The position numbers and the translations under genes are program-made. A DNA stretch of 20,980 bases, from contig CBDUKB010000029.1 of the NCBI GenBank assembly GCA_965367695.1, forward strand, positions 1 to 20,980. The letters are read 5' to 3'. Source of the DNA: Putridiphycobacter sp965367695. Its GTDB lineage: Bacteria > Bacteroidota > Bacteroidia > Flavobacteriales_D > Crocinitomicaceae. The notes under the pieces are model-generated. The model searched no databases. It was not told the DNA's origin and worked only from the letters and a program-made list of their open reading frames with translations. Within the stretch, counting starts at the first letter, position 1; the number at the start of each line of letters is the position of its first letter. Below, one piece after another: positions 1-7,747 of the stretch.

Positions 1-609
1 ATTGACACCCAAAACAAAACTTTGATTTTCTATCGCCCTGGCTAACAACAAGTTTGACCATGCATTGATTCTTACTTCCGGCCAATTAGCTATGTAAATT
101 AATAAGTCATATGCCGGACTATCATTGACCATTTTATTTCTTGCAAAAACTGGAAATCTCAAATCGTAACAAATCTGCAACTTAACTTTCCAACCCTTTA
201 ATTGCACAATTTTAGCATTATTCCCTTGAATGTAGTGCTTCTTTTCTTCACCCATCCTAAATAAGTGCCTTTTGTAATAATAGTCAACCTTACCATCTGG
301 CCCTACAAAAACGAGGGTATTTAAAAATTCACCTTGCTTATTTTGGGTAATTAATCCACCACAAATATGTGTATTCAATTTTTGAGCCCAACTTTTAAGC
401 CAAGTAAAAGTTACACCATCCTCATTTTCAAAAAACTTTTGAGGTTTCATAGTAAACCCAGTAGCAAACATTTCAGGCAAGACTATTAAATCTATTTCTC
501 CTTGCTTTAAGTTTGAAAAAAAATCATTTTCAATTTTTTTGAAATTAGCGGCTTTGTCTTCCCACACAATGTCAAACTGAATGGCTGCTATGTTAAGATT
601 GGGAATCAT
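1..609 (-). CDS. Nitrilase-superfamily amidohydrolase, omega-amidase (YafV/Nit2) type, 3' end outside the window
   Basis: The first 203 residues are present; the family is usually about 255 residues, so the C-terminal fifth lies beyond base 1. The carbon-nitrogen hydrolase triad is visible: Glu46 in LPEMF, Lys113 in YYKRHLF and the nucleophile Cys147 in ICYDLRFP. The cytosolic family hydrolyses amides; YafV/Nit2 members convert 2-oxoglutaramate or 2-oxosuccinamate to the oxoacid plus ammonia. The ATG at 609 overlaps the TGA of the upstream aminotransferase (ATGA), implying translational coupling. That partner suggests it removes the alpha-ketoglutaramate made when glutamine is the amino donor in transamination. 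The substrate is inferred from family and context; the hydrolase fold and active site are seen directly. Confidence 0.9.
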   Translation of the reverse strand, partial: MIPNLNIAAIQFDIVWEDKAANFKKIENDFFSNLKQGEIDLIVLPEMFATGFTMKPQKFFENEDGVTFTWLKSWAQKLNTHICGGLITQNKQGEFLNTLVFVGPDGKVDYYYKRHLFRMGEEKKHYIQGNNAKIVQLKGWKVKLQICYDLRFPVFARNKMVNDSPAYDLLIYIANWPEVRINAWSNLLLARAIENQSFVLGVN

Positions 610-1748
610 AATTTTTTTAAAATTGCTGCTGCAGCCAACAAAGTTTCATCTTTTTTAGCAAAGCAAATTCTCAGCACATGGTGATCAGTTTTATTTTCAT
701 AAAAAACTGAAACAGGTATGGTTGCCACTTTATGGACCTTGGTTAAGTATGTTACAAATTCAATATCAGCATCTTGACTAATTGCTGAATAATCAAAAAG
801 CATAAAATAAGTTCCATCACAAGGCAAAGCTTTGAACCTACTTCCCTCCATTGCATTTAAAAACAAATCTCTTTTGGCTTGATACATCTTGCTAATTCCT
901 TCCCAGGCAACTCCTTGGTCTAAGTATTTCGACACCGCATATTGCATGGTATTGTTCGCGCAAAAGACTTGAAATTGATGAGATTTTTGTAATTCTTCAT
1001 TCAAAGTTTTTGGTGCCAAAACATAACCTAATTTCCAACCAGTGACGTGCAATGTTTTCCCAAAACTATATGTCACAATACTATTATTTCTTAAAATCGG
1101 AAATTGTAACATTGAAAGGTGTTTACCTTTAAATTGCATGTGCTCATATACCTCATCACTTAAAATTAACAATTTAGGATGAGCTTTAATTATTTTTTCC
1201 AATTCATGAATATCATCCATTGTTAAAACCGAAGCAGAAGGATTGTGCGGATTATTAATAACAATCATCCTGGTTTTTTCATTAATCCTTTTCCAAACTT
1301 GCTCCCATGGAATGCCATATGCTGGAAAAGTTAAAGCTAAGTGAATTGGAACCCCCTGATTTAGCAATATAGTAGGTGCATAACAATCGTATGCAGGGTC
1401 AAATAAAATGACCTCTTCTCCTGGGTGAACAAAAGCCGTGATGGCTGCATAAATACCTTGAGTTGCACCAGCGGTTAACGTAATTTCAGTCAGTGGATTA
1501 ATGTCTATTCCATGCTGTAAATTCACCTTTCTAGCGATACTTTCTCTTAAATCTAGCCGACCTGCCATAGGCGCATATTGCACTTGTTCCGCTGCTAAGC
1601 CTTCAATTACTTTTTTCTTTAATTCTATATCGACTGGAAAATTTGGAAACCCTTGTGCTAAATTGATAGCACCTTCTTGGTTGGCCAATGCCGACATGGT
1701 TGAGAAAATGGAAGTACCAATATTAGGAAGCTTAGATTTAATTACCAT
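606..1748 (-). CDS. PLP-dependent class I aminotransferase, methionine/glutamine (YbdL, KAT/GTK) type
   Basis: A complete 380-residue fold-type I aminotransferase. Visible features are the N-terminal INLAQGFPNF stretch (about 28-37) typical of the kynurenine/glutamine transaminase K and E. coli YbdL group, NNPHNPSA (165-172), SDEVYEH with the PLP-ring Asp198, the Schiff-base Lys231 in SFGKTLHVTGWKLGY, and the carboxylate-binding Arg in HVLRICF near the C-terminus. The family transaminates methionine, aromatic amino acids or glutamine with broad oxoacid acceptors. It begins 6 bp after the HerA gene and overlaps the nitrilase by 4 bp. With that neighbour the likely role is converting 4-methylthio-2-oxobutyrate or another oxoacid to the amino acid with glutamine as donor. 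The exact donor cannot be read from sequence. No separate promoter is visible. Confidence 0.92.
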   Translation of the reverse strand: MVIKSKLPNIGTSIFSTMSALANQEGAINLAQGFPNFPVDIELKKKVIEGLAAEQVQYAPMAGRLDLRESIARKVNLQHGIDINPLTEITLTAGATQGIYAAITAFVHPGEEVILFDPAYDCYAPTILLNQGVPIHLALTFPAYGIPWEQVWKRINEKTRMIVINNPHNPSASVLTMDDIHELEKIIKAHPKLLILSDEVYEHMQFKGKHLSMLQFPILRNNSIVTYSFGKTLHVTGWKLGYVLAPKTLNEELQKSHQFQVFCANNTMQYAVSKYLDQGVAWEGISKMYQAKRDLFLNAMEGSRFKALPCDGTYFMLFDYSAISQDADIEFVTYLTKVHKVATIPVSVFYENKTDHHVLRICFAKKDETLLAAAAILKKL

Positions 1749-1754
1749 GCTATT

Positions 1755-3317
1755 TTATTTTAAACCGAAAATGCTAAAAATCCCTCTAATTATCTCTCTT
1801 CCTGCCGTTTTAACAAAACTATCTACCGCCTTGTCAGTAGTTGATTTCCTTGGTCTACCCACCCTTCTTCGGGTGGTAGTAGTAGTCCGTCTTGTTTTTT
1901 CAATGGCCTTTTCTTCTTTTTCCTGTTGCTTTAATCTTTCTTCTCGCAGTTCTTCCGCTTGAATTTTTTCAATTTTTTCTTCTAAAATCTCATAAGCCGA
2001 CCTGCGGTCAATGGCTTTGTTATATTTTTCAGTTAGCAATGAGTAATCCACTACTTCATCAATTTCCTTTTTAGTTAAAATATCCATCCTTGTTTTAGGC
2101 GCTTGCAATAATGTTACAGCAAGCGGAGTTGGAATCCCTTTTTCATTTAAGCCCGTTATCATGGCAATTCCTGTCCCCATAGAAGTCAGTACTTCATCTG
2201 TTTTATAAAAATCAGAGATTGGATAATTTTCTGCCGTCTTTTTAATTGCTTTACGGTCTTTAGCAGTAAATGCCCTTAAGGAATGTTGTACCTTCAGTCC
2301 CAATTGACTTAAGACTTCGTCCGGCACATCAGTGGGTAATTGAGTAACAAAATAAATCCCAACTCCTTTCGACCTGATTAATTTAATGATGATTTCAATT
2401 TGATCTAACAAGGCGTCTGATGCCTCATTGAACATTAAGTGTGCCTCGTCAATGAAAATACAAAGCTTTGGTTTGTCATCATCTCCCGCCTCCGGAAAAG
2501 TTTCATAGACTTCAGCCAACAAACTCATCATAAAAGTGGAAAACAACTTTGGTTTATTTTGAATGTCATTCAATCGGATGATTGAAATTTGTCCTTTACC
2601 TTGTTTATTGGTATACAATAAATCTTGTACATCAAATGACTTTTCACCAAAAAACAAATCAGCTCCTTGTTGCTCTAATTCCACCACTTTTCGCATGATG
2701 GTACTGATGGAGCTACTCGAAATTTGTCCGTATTCTTTTTGAATGGCTTCCTTTCCTTCTCCATTAATATATTGTAATGATTTTCTCAAATCTTTTAAAT
2801 CCAATAGCGGCAATTTTGTATCGTCGCAATACTTAAATAAAATAGACATGATGCCTTCTTGGGTATCATTTAATTCTAACATTTTTGCTAAGAGTACTGG
2901 ACCAAATTCCGAAACAGTTGCTCTTAAACGAACCCCTTTTTGCTCCGAAATACTCATCAATTCCACCGGCATTTTTTCCGCTTCATAAGGTACACCAATG
3001 GCACCATGACGCCAAACAATGTGATCGTTAGATTCACCTGGTTGTGCCAATCCACTCAAATCCCCTTTGATATCCATTAATACGGTTGGAATTCCTTTTA
3101 AGGACATTTGCTCGGCAATTACTTGCATGGTTTTGGTTTTTCCAGTTCCGGTCGCACCTGCAATTAAACCATGACGGTTCAAAGTTTTCAGGGGTATTTT
3201 CACCAAGGCATCACTCACCGGTTCTCCGTCGAGCATGGCACCTCCTAATACGATATAATCTTTTTTAAAGGTGTGACCTTCCTTAATGTGTTTTCTGAAA
3301 TCTTCTGTTTTGCTCAT
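1755..3317 (-). CDS. HerA-like ATPase of the DUF853 family (YjgR-like)
   Basis: With the chosen ATG at 3317 the protein has 520 residues, near the roughly 500 of E. coli YjgR. An upstream in-frame start at 3467 is rejected because a -7 element (3344-3351) lies between the two and because homology only begins at MSKTEDF. Walker A GATGTGKT is at 54-61, followed by the family-typical DIKGDLSGLA (82-91); Walker B IFIDEAHLMF sits near residue 290, and a VTQLP sensor-like stretch follows. These are FtsK/HerA-superfamily P-loop ATPases; the cellular role of DUF853 proteins is not firmly established. The C-terminus has a charged coiled-coil-like stretch of Glu/Lys, then a Thr/Arg-rich tail with RRRVGRPRK, which resembles an AT-hook and may bind DNA. 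It heads an apparent operon with the aminotransferase (6 bp gap). Confidence 0.9.
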   Translation of the reverse strand: MSKTEDFRKHIKEGHTFKKDYIVLGGAMLDGEPVSDALVKIPLKTLNRHGLIAGATGTGKTKTMQVIAEQMSLKGIPTVLMDIKGDLSGLAQPGESNDHIVWRHGAIGVPYEAEKMPVELMSISEQKGVRLRATVSEFGPVLLAKMLELNDTQEGIMSILFKYCDDTKLPLLDLKDLRKSLQYINGEGKEAIQKEYGQISSSSISTIMRKVVELEQQGADLFFGEKSFDVQDLLYTNKQGKGQISIIRLNDIQNKPKLFSTFMMSLLAEVYETFPEAGDDDKPKLCIFIDEAHLMFNEASDALLDQIEIIIKLIRSKGVGIYFVTQLPTDVPDEVLSQLGLKVQHSLRAFTAKDRKAIKKTAENYPISDFYKTDEVLTSMGTGIAMITGLNEKGIPTPLAVTLLQAPKTRMDILTKKEIDEVVDYSLLTEKYNKAIDRRSAYEILEEKIEKIQAEELREERLKQQEKEEKAIEKTRRTTTTTRRRVGRPRKSTTDKAVDSFVKTAGREIIRGIFSIFGLK

Positions 3318-3343
3318 TATTTTGTGATTGTGTGGTGTTGAAA

Positions 3344-3351
3344 CAAAAATA
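3344..3351 (-). promoter_or_regulatory. Candidate -7 promoter element (TATTTTTG) for the HerA operon
   Basis: The minus strand reads TATTTTTG, matching the Bacteroidetes sigma-A -7 consensus TAnnTTTG, 26 bases before the ATG at 3317. I see no clear -33 TTG at the usual spacing, which is common in these genomes. It supports the shorter start of the ATPase. Confidence 0.5.
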
Positions 3352-3454
3352 ATCATTTTTATGGATATTAAATAGGGATCGAGAAACCGGACTGTTAACA
3401 ATTGAAACGTGAAAACAAAAACATGGCAATTCCATGAATTAACCCCAAGAACTT

Positions 3455-3462
3455 TATATTTG
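3455..3462 (+). promoter_or_regulatory. Candidate -7 promoter element (TATATTTG) for the sugar carrier
   Basis: TATATTTG matches TAnnTTTG and ends 25 bases before the ATG at 3488, the same distance as in the divergent HerA gene. No convincing -33 box is visible. Confidence 0.45.
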
Positions 3463-3487
3463 GTCAACCAATATTATTAGTTCAAGT

Positions 3488-5212
3488 ATGAAAAATTCAA
3501 CAAATTATGGTGCACTCGCCACTTTATCCACCGTTTTCTTCTTTTGGGGATTTATTGCGGCAGGTAATAGTGTATTTATTCCATTTTGTAAAAATTACTT
3601 TCACCTCGACCAATTTCAAAGTCAGCTCATAGATTTTGCATTTTATTTTGCATACTATATTGGTGCTTTGGCCATTTTTATTGTGAGTTCCTTGGTTGGA
3701 AAAGATTTTATTAATAAATGGGGCTATAAAAAAAGCATTGTCATTGGCCTTTTGTTTTCCGCATTTGGTGCGGCCATTATGATTGTTTCTGTTTACATGA
3801 ACGTATTTGTCGGCATGTTGATGGGGTTGTTTGTAGTAGCCTTAGGTTTTTCATTACAGCAAACTTCGGCCAATCCTTTTATGATTTTATTGGGAGAAGA
3901 AGCTACCGGCGCCAGTAGAATTAATTTGGGTGGAGGCATTAATAGTTTGGGAACCACCATTGGTCCATTAATTGTCGCTTTGGCTTTGTTTGGTACTACT
4001 CAAGCCATTAGTGACGAAATGATTCAGGGATTGTCTATGACCAAAGTAATTATTTTATATGCCTGTGTTGGCTTTCTATTTTTATTTGTCGCTGCCTTAT
4101 TTGGATTCTCAAAAAGTTTACCAGACGGCAAAATAGCGGTTGAAAATCAAGATGAACCTGAAAAGGAGAAACCGACAAAAGCAATGGCCACTTTATCGGC
4201 AATTACTATTGCTTTAATCATTTGTTTTATTCCCGTATTTTATAGCTATTCTACACCTGAAGCAACATCCATTACAGCATTGACAGCCGAGTTGTCAACT
4301 ATAAATTCTTCGGATTTAGCACAAATAGATTTATTGACGCAAAATATTGAAGAACTGAGAGCCCCATTGGATAATACCCGGGTAAAATGGCTTTCAGCTG
4401 GACTTTTAGTAATCATAGGTGGCATTCTTTTCGCGTACTATGCAGGGAAAAAACAAGTTAAAAAATGGGGCGCCATGCAATATCCTCAGTTGACCTTGGG
4501 CATGTTGGCTATTTTTGTTTACGTAGGGGTTGAAGTTGCTATTGGCAGTAATTTAGGTGAATTATTAAAGCGAGATGAATTCGGAGGGTATAGCTCCTCA
4601 GAAATTGCACCTTTTATTGCTATGTTTTGGGGAAGTTTAATGATTGGTCGTTGGTCGGGTGCCATCAACGCCTTTAATTTGAAAGAAAAGACCAATGCCA
4701 TTTTAAAAGTGGTCGTTCCTATCATTGCATTTATTGTTGTTTTAACCATGACTTGGATATCTGGTTATAAAATAGAGGCCTTGTATTGGTACTTTGTTTG
4801 TGTAGTTGTTCAAATAATTGCCTTTATCTTGACCAAAGACAAACCGGCTTTGACTTTGGGTGTATTTGGGTTTTTAGGAATTTTAGCCATTGTAATTGGC
4901 TTGACCAGTACAGGAATTGTAGCTGTTTATGCCTTTTTAAGCTGTGGTTTATTTTGTTCCATCATGTGGCCTTCCATCTTTTCGCTTTCATTGGCAGGTT
5001 TGGGAAAATACCAAAGTCAAGGTTCAGCCTTTTTAATCATGATGATTTTAGGGGGTGCCATTATTCCGCCAATACAAGGGAAATTTGCTGATATTTTCGG
5101 TATCCAACAATCCTTTTTAGTGGGTGGTTTTTGTTTTGCTTACCTGGCCTTTTTCGCTTTATTTGTTCGAAAAATATTAAAAAAGCAAGGCGTGCAAATG
5201 GATGTACAGTAA
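3488..5212 (+). CDS. MFS sugar transporter, FucP/GluP-like, with a two-helix central insertion
   Basis: A 574-residue inner-membrane protein. The N-terminal segment (FFFWGFIAAGNSVFIPF, about 17-33) and the SLQQTSANPF motif (122-131) are typical of the fucose/glucose/galactose:H+ symporter family, as is LAIFVYVGVEVAIGSNLGELL (about 340-360), which corresponds to FucP helix 7. Family members are about 410-440 residues with 12 helices. Here about 90 residues (233-322) are inserted between helices 6 and 7: a helix near 236-254, a polar segment 255-300, and a helix near 301-318, giving about 14 helices. The gene is monocistronic, divergent from the HerA operon and convergent with DUF3109 (21 bp gap, no hairpin seen). 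Substrate is unknown; a hexose or deoxyhexose is only a family-level guess. Confidence 0.87.
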   Translation: MKNSTNYGALATLSTVFFFWGFIAAGNSVFIPFCKNYFHLDQFQSQLIDFAFYFAYYIGALAIFIVSSLVGKDFINKWGYKKSIVIGLLFSAFGAAIMIVSVYMNVFVGMLMGLFVVALGFSLQQTSANPFMILLGEEATGASRINLGGGINSLGTTIGPLIVALALFGTTQAISDEMIQGLSMTKVIILYACVGFLFLFVAALFGFSKSLPDGKIAVENQDEPEKEKPTKAMATLSAITIALIICFIPVFYSYSTPEATSITALTAELSTINSSDLAQIDLLTQNIEELRAPLDNTRVKWLSAGLLVIIGGILFAYYAGKKQVKKWGAMQYPQLTLGMLAIFVYVGVEVAIGSNLGELLKRDEFGGYSSSEIAPFIAMFWGSLMIGRWSGAINAFNLKEKTNAILKVVVPIIAFIVVLTMTWISGYKIEALYWYFVCVVVQIIAFILTKDKPALTLGVFGFLGILAIVIGLTSTGIVAVYAFLSCGLFCSIMWPSIFSLSLAGLGKYQSQGSAFLIMMILGGAIIPPIQGKFADIFGIQQSFLVGGFCFAYLAFFALFVRKILKKQGVQMDVQ

Positions 5213-5233
5213 AAGATAATTAGTCACAAAGAC

Positions 5234-5821
5234 TTATTCTGCTTGGTTAAAATTTTCGATTTCCTTGCTTACTTTTTCTAGTTCAGCATAAAACTCCGCA
5301 CCATACTTTCTGATTAATGGTTCTTTTAGAAATTTAAAAACCGGTACTTTTAATTCTTCTCCCAACTGACAAGCTGGTTTACAAATTGGCCAACGGTCGT
5401 AATTCAATGACTCGAATTTGGCATATTTCTTCACGCGAATTGGGTATAAATGACAAGAAATGGGTTTGTTAAATGGAATTTTTTCTTCTCTATAGGCTTG
5501 TTCAATACCACATTTGGTAATGCCTTGGGCATCTAAAGTTACAAAAACACAATCTTTACCTTTTACCAAAGCAGTCACAGGCTCATTGTCGCGGTCCATG
5601 TAAAATACACCTTTTCTATCCACCATGTCAATCCCTGCTTCGGTCATGTATGGTTTAATATCGTCAATATGATTTTCAATGAGTTCTACCTCATCCATAG
5701 TCAATGGTGCACCATCATCTCCTTCTACACAACAAGCACCTTTACAGGCGCTCAAATTGCAAACAAAATGCTTGTCAAATAATTCTTGACTTACCAATTT
5801 ATCTTCTATCTCTATGATCAT
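5234..5821 (-). CDS. DUF3109 family Cys-cluster protein
   Basis: A 195-residue protein with nine cysteines: 21, 26, 30 and 31 in an N-terminal CX4CX3CC cluster, then 91, 104, 123 (ISCHLYPIRV), 147 and 151 (ICKPAC). The pattern resembles the YkgJ/UPF0153-type proteins that are thought to bind zinc or an iron-sulfur cluster, and matches DUF3109, a family without an assigned reaction. I chose the ATG at 5821 (MIIEIEDKLVS). A TTG seven codons upstream (5842) is part of the TATCTTTG -7 promoter element and so should not be translated. No signal peptide or membrane helix is visible, so it is probably cytoplasmic. The gene stands alone with its own promoter; it has no informative partner. Confidence 0.88.
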   Translation of the reverse strand: MIIEIEDKLVSQELFDKHFVCNLSACKGACCVEGDDGAPLTMDEVELIENHIDDIKPYMTEAGIDMVDRKGVFYMDRDNEPVTALVKGKDCVFVTLDAQGITKCGIEQAYREEKIPFNKPISCHLYPIRVKKYAKFESLNYDRWPICKPACQLGEELKVPVFKFLKEPLIRKYGAEFYAELEKVSKEIENFNQAE

Positions 5822-5839
5822 GGAACTATATTTAAGGCG

Positions 5840-5847
5840 CAAAGATA
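5840..5847 (-). promoter_or_regulatory. Candidate -7 promoter element (TATCTTTG) for the DUF3109 gene
   Basis: The minus strand reads TATCTTTGCG, a good match to the Bacteroidetes TAnnTTTG element, 18 bases before the ATG at 5821. It contains the TTG that could be mistaken for a start codon and therefore decides the start. Confidence 0.6.
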
Positions 5848-5905
5848 AGATTTTTACTGCACATTATCATCTGCTTAATTATTTCACGCTTCGTTGGAAC
5901 CCGCC

Positions 5906-6487
5906 TTACCCGTGTATCGATTCCGACTTCCCGTAGTTTTGAATCACTTTGGCTTCATAAGCTAACCATTCTTGCCACCTAGCATCAACATCTATGTCTT
6001 CTCCGTACTGACGCGCAAATCCGATAAATGTGGTGTAATGACCCGCTTCAGAAATCATCAAGTCACGGTAAAATTTGGCCAACTTTTCATCTGTAATATT
6101 CTCAGAAAGCACTTTAAATCGCTCACAACTTCTGGCTTCAATCATGGCTGAAAAGAGCAAACGGTCTACCATAGAAAGGTTTCTGCTTTTTCCTTTTTCC
6201 ATGAATTTGTACAATTCCCCAACATAACTGTCTTTGCGTTCACGACCTAACACATAGCCCCTTTCTAAAATAATTTGATGTACTTGTTGAAAATGCTCCA
6301 TTTCTTCCATCACAATTTTAGTCAATTCAGTGACCAATTCTTCGTGTTGAGAGTTTTGAACGATAATGGCAATGGCATTGGAGGCTGCTTTTTGCTCGCA
6401 CCAAGCATGGTCGGTTAAAATTTCTTCTAAGTTCGATTCTGCAATGTTTGCCCAGCGTGGGTCGGTTGGAAGTTTTAAGCCTAGCAT
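5906..6487 (-). CDS. miaE: tRNA-(ms2io6A)-hydroxylase, MiaE
   Basis: A complete 193-residue ferritin-like diiron protein, matching the usual length of the short MiaE family. The presumed iron ligands are all visible: Glu31 (WCEQKAA), Glu62 and His65 (EEMEHF), Glu118 (IEARSCERF) and Glu147 and His150 (SEAGHYTTF). MiaE uses O2 to hydroxylate the isopentenyl side chain of ms2i6A at position 37 of tRNAs that read codons starting with U. It acts in the cytosol after MiaA and MiaB, neither of which is in this window. The EARSCERF and SEAGHYTTF motifs are characteristic of this family, so the assignment is strong. The gene has its own -7 candidate 19 bases upstream and appears to be transcribed singly. 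Confidence 0.93.
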   Translation of the reverse strand: MLGLKLPTDPRWANIAESNLEEILTDHAWCEQKAASNAIAIIVQNSQHEELVTELTKIVMEEMEHFQQVHQIILERGYVLGRERKDSYVGELYKFMEKGKSRNLSMVDRLLFSAMIEARSCERFKVLSENITDEKLAKFYRDLMISEAGHYTTFIGFARQYGEDIDVDARWQEWLAYEAKVIQNYGKSESIHG

Positions 6488-6506
6488 GGTTGTAAAATTA
6501 TTTTTG

Positions 6507-6514
6507 CAAATTTA
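6507..6514 (-). promoter_or_regulatory. Candidate -7 promoter element (TAAATTTG) for miaE
   Basis: The minus strand reads TAAATTTGC, matching TAnnTTTG, 19 bases before the miaE ATG and inside the 46-bp gap after the pentapeptide gene. It suggests miaE is not simply read through from the three-gene operon upstream. Confidence 0.5.
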
Positions 6515-6533
6515 AGGGAATATTATATATTTC

Positions 6534-7091
6534 TTATGATATTTTCATGCCAAACATATCCAACAACCCCCTTAAATTATCGACAGAGAATTTGGCTTTT
6601 TTTACCTTATTTAGGGTTGGGTTGATAGAGAAGTTCAAAGCTGTTCGAAAATCGGCCTCCATTAAATTCGTTCTATCAAAAGTGGCTCCTTTCAAGTCGG
6701 CCTCTGAAAAATCTGCTTTCGATAAATCCGCTTCTGAAAAATCAACTTCTTGTAATTGGCATTCGGAAAAAGATGTGCCTTTGATCTTCATGCTATAAAA
6801 ACTAGAAAAGTTAAGTTGACAATTTTCAAATGTAAATTTTAATAAAAAGGGATTTGAACCCGAAAAATCTAGTCCAAGCATTTTGCAAGCCATAAATTCG
6901 CATGACTGAATACTGGTATTATTCCATTTCGACTGGGTAAAGTTACAAGCTTCAAACTGACACTCAATAAATTTTACATTTGTCAATTTACATCCCGTAA
7001 AATCACAGTTTAAAAACTGGCAATTTTCATACTCTGACTCAATATCTTTTTTACTAAAATCAATTCCTTTTAATACCTCATTTACCATCAT
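6534..7091 (-). CDS. Pentapeptide-repeat protein
   Basis: A 185-residue protein, mostly A(D/N)LXX-type pentapeptides that would fold as a right-handed quadrilateral beta-helix. The clearest run is about 118-150 (VDFSEADLSKADFSEADLKGATF and following). The N-terminal half uses Cys-rich and Phe-rich variants such as NCDFTGCKL and ECQFEACNF. The C-terminal cap (DFRTALNFSINP, KKAKFS, RGLLDMFGMKI) is a form I associate with small pentapeptide proteins common in Bacteroidetes. Two ATGs are adjacent (7091 and 7088); the first overlaps the HAD gene's stop, so coupling is likely. No enzyme motif, signal peptide or membrane helix is visible. The fold is clear; the function is unknown. The same fold occurs in Qnr, but nothing here specifically indicates gyrase protection. 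Confidence 0.9.
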   Translation of the reverse strand: MMVNEVLKGIDFSKKDIESEYENCQFLNCDFTGCKLTNVKFIECQFEACNFTQSKWNNTSIQSCEFMACKMLGLDFSGSNPFLLKFTFENCQLNFSSFYSMKIKGTSFSECQLQEVDFSEADLSKADFSEADLKGATFDRTNLMEADFRTALNFSINPTLNKVKKAKFSVDNLRGLLDMFGMKIS

Positions 7092-7747
7092 GCTTCAAAT
7101 AATTTTTTTGCGTTGTCAATATTAAAATCATTCAAAGAATTAATTATTTGATCGGCAACAATTAATTTTTCATTGTGTGCGTGTGAGTTTTCAGGAACTG
7201 CAATTACTTTCATTCTAGCAGCCTTTGCTGCAATCACCCCATTTAAAGAATCCTCTATGACCAAACACTCCATGGGGTCGACATTAAGTTTTTCTGCTGC
7301 TGTTAAAAATACTGCTGGATGCGGTTTCCCTAGTTTTTCATATTCAGCAGAATGTACGACATCAAAATAATGACGAATGTCTAATTTATCGAGTACCGCT
7401 TCAATGATGATGTGATAAGAAGAAGTGGCCAACCCGATTTTCAATCCTGCCGCTTTACATTTTTCCAAAGACGAAATTACACCAGGCAAAGCTTTACCAT
7501 TGGCCTTTATTTCTTCTATTAAAATAGTCACAATATCAATGGTCACCGTTTCACAAGAAGCTCCTTCCCACTTAACTTTATTGTACCACATTTTCACCAC
7601 CTCATCAATTCTTAATCCCACCGTTTCTTCGCAATCTGTTTGAGTTAAGTCTAAACCCACTTTGCCAAAACCTTTTATTTCTGCTATTTTCCAAAGTGGT
7701 TCTGAATCAATCAACACCCCATCCATATCAAATATTACTGCTTTCAT
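7088..7747 (-). CDS. HAD-superfamily phosphatase, subfamily IA (HxpB/YniC or beta-phosphoglucomutase-like)
   Basis: A complete 219-residue HAD hydrolase. All four motifs are visible: I, DMDGVLID with nucleophile Asp7 and acid/base Asp9; II, ATSS (107-110); III, Lys141 in LGKPHP; IV, IEDSLNG with Glu165 and Asp166. The helical cap spans roughly 15-85. The DGVLIDSEPLW start is the pattern of E. coli YniC/HxpB (sugar-phosphate phosphatase) and related phosphoglucomutases, so the substrate is probably a small phosphorylated sugar, but it cannot be fixed by sequence. It is the middle gene of a three-gene operon: its ATG overlaps the stop of the secreted protein gene by 4 bp and its TGA overlaps the pentapeptide gene start, indicating tight coupling. 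Confidence 0.92.
   Translation of the reverse strand: MKAVIFDMDGVLIDSEPLWKIAEIKGFGKVGLDLTQTDCEETVGLRIDEVVKMWYNKVKWEGASCETVTIDIVTILIEEIKANGKALPGVISSLEKCKAAGLKIGLATSSYHIIIEAVLDKLDIRHYFDVVHSAEYEKLGKPHPAVFLTAAEKLNVDPMECLVIEDSLNGVIAAKAARMKVIAVPENSHAHNEKLIVADQIINSLNDFNIDNAKKLFEA

Noticed and set aside
1501..1962. Plus-strand open frames opposite the aminotransferase and HerA genes
   Set aside because: They lie antisense to strongly conserved enzymes, have low-complexity, Ser/Phe-rich translations and no recognisable motif.
1755..3317. HerA-nuclease anti-phage defence system
   Set aside because: The ATPase belongs to DUF853 and neighbours are amino-acid metabolism genes; there is no nuclease, SIR2 or DUF4297 partner.
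5213..5233. Terminator between the sugar carrier and DUF3109
   Set aside because: No inverted repeat with a T-run could be found in this short gap.
5822..5842. Longer DUF3109 protein starting at TTG 5842
   Set aside because: The TTG belongs to the TATCTTTG promoter element, and the homologous start is at 5821.
6534..7091. Qnr-type quinolone resistance protein
   Set aside because: The pentapeptide fold is shared, but the lengths, cap and motif details fit the generic small Bacteroidetes group and no Qnr-specific loops are visible.
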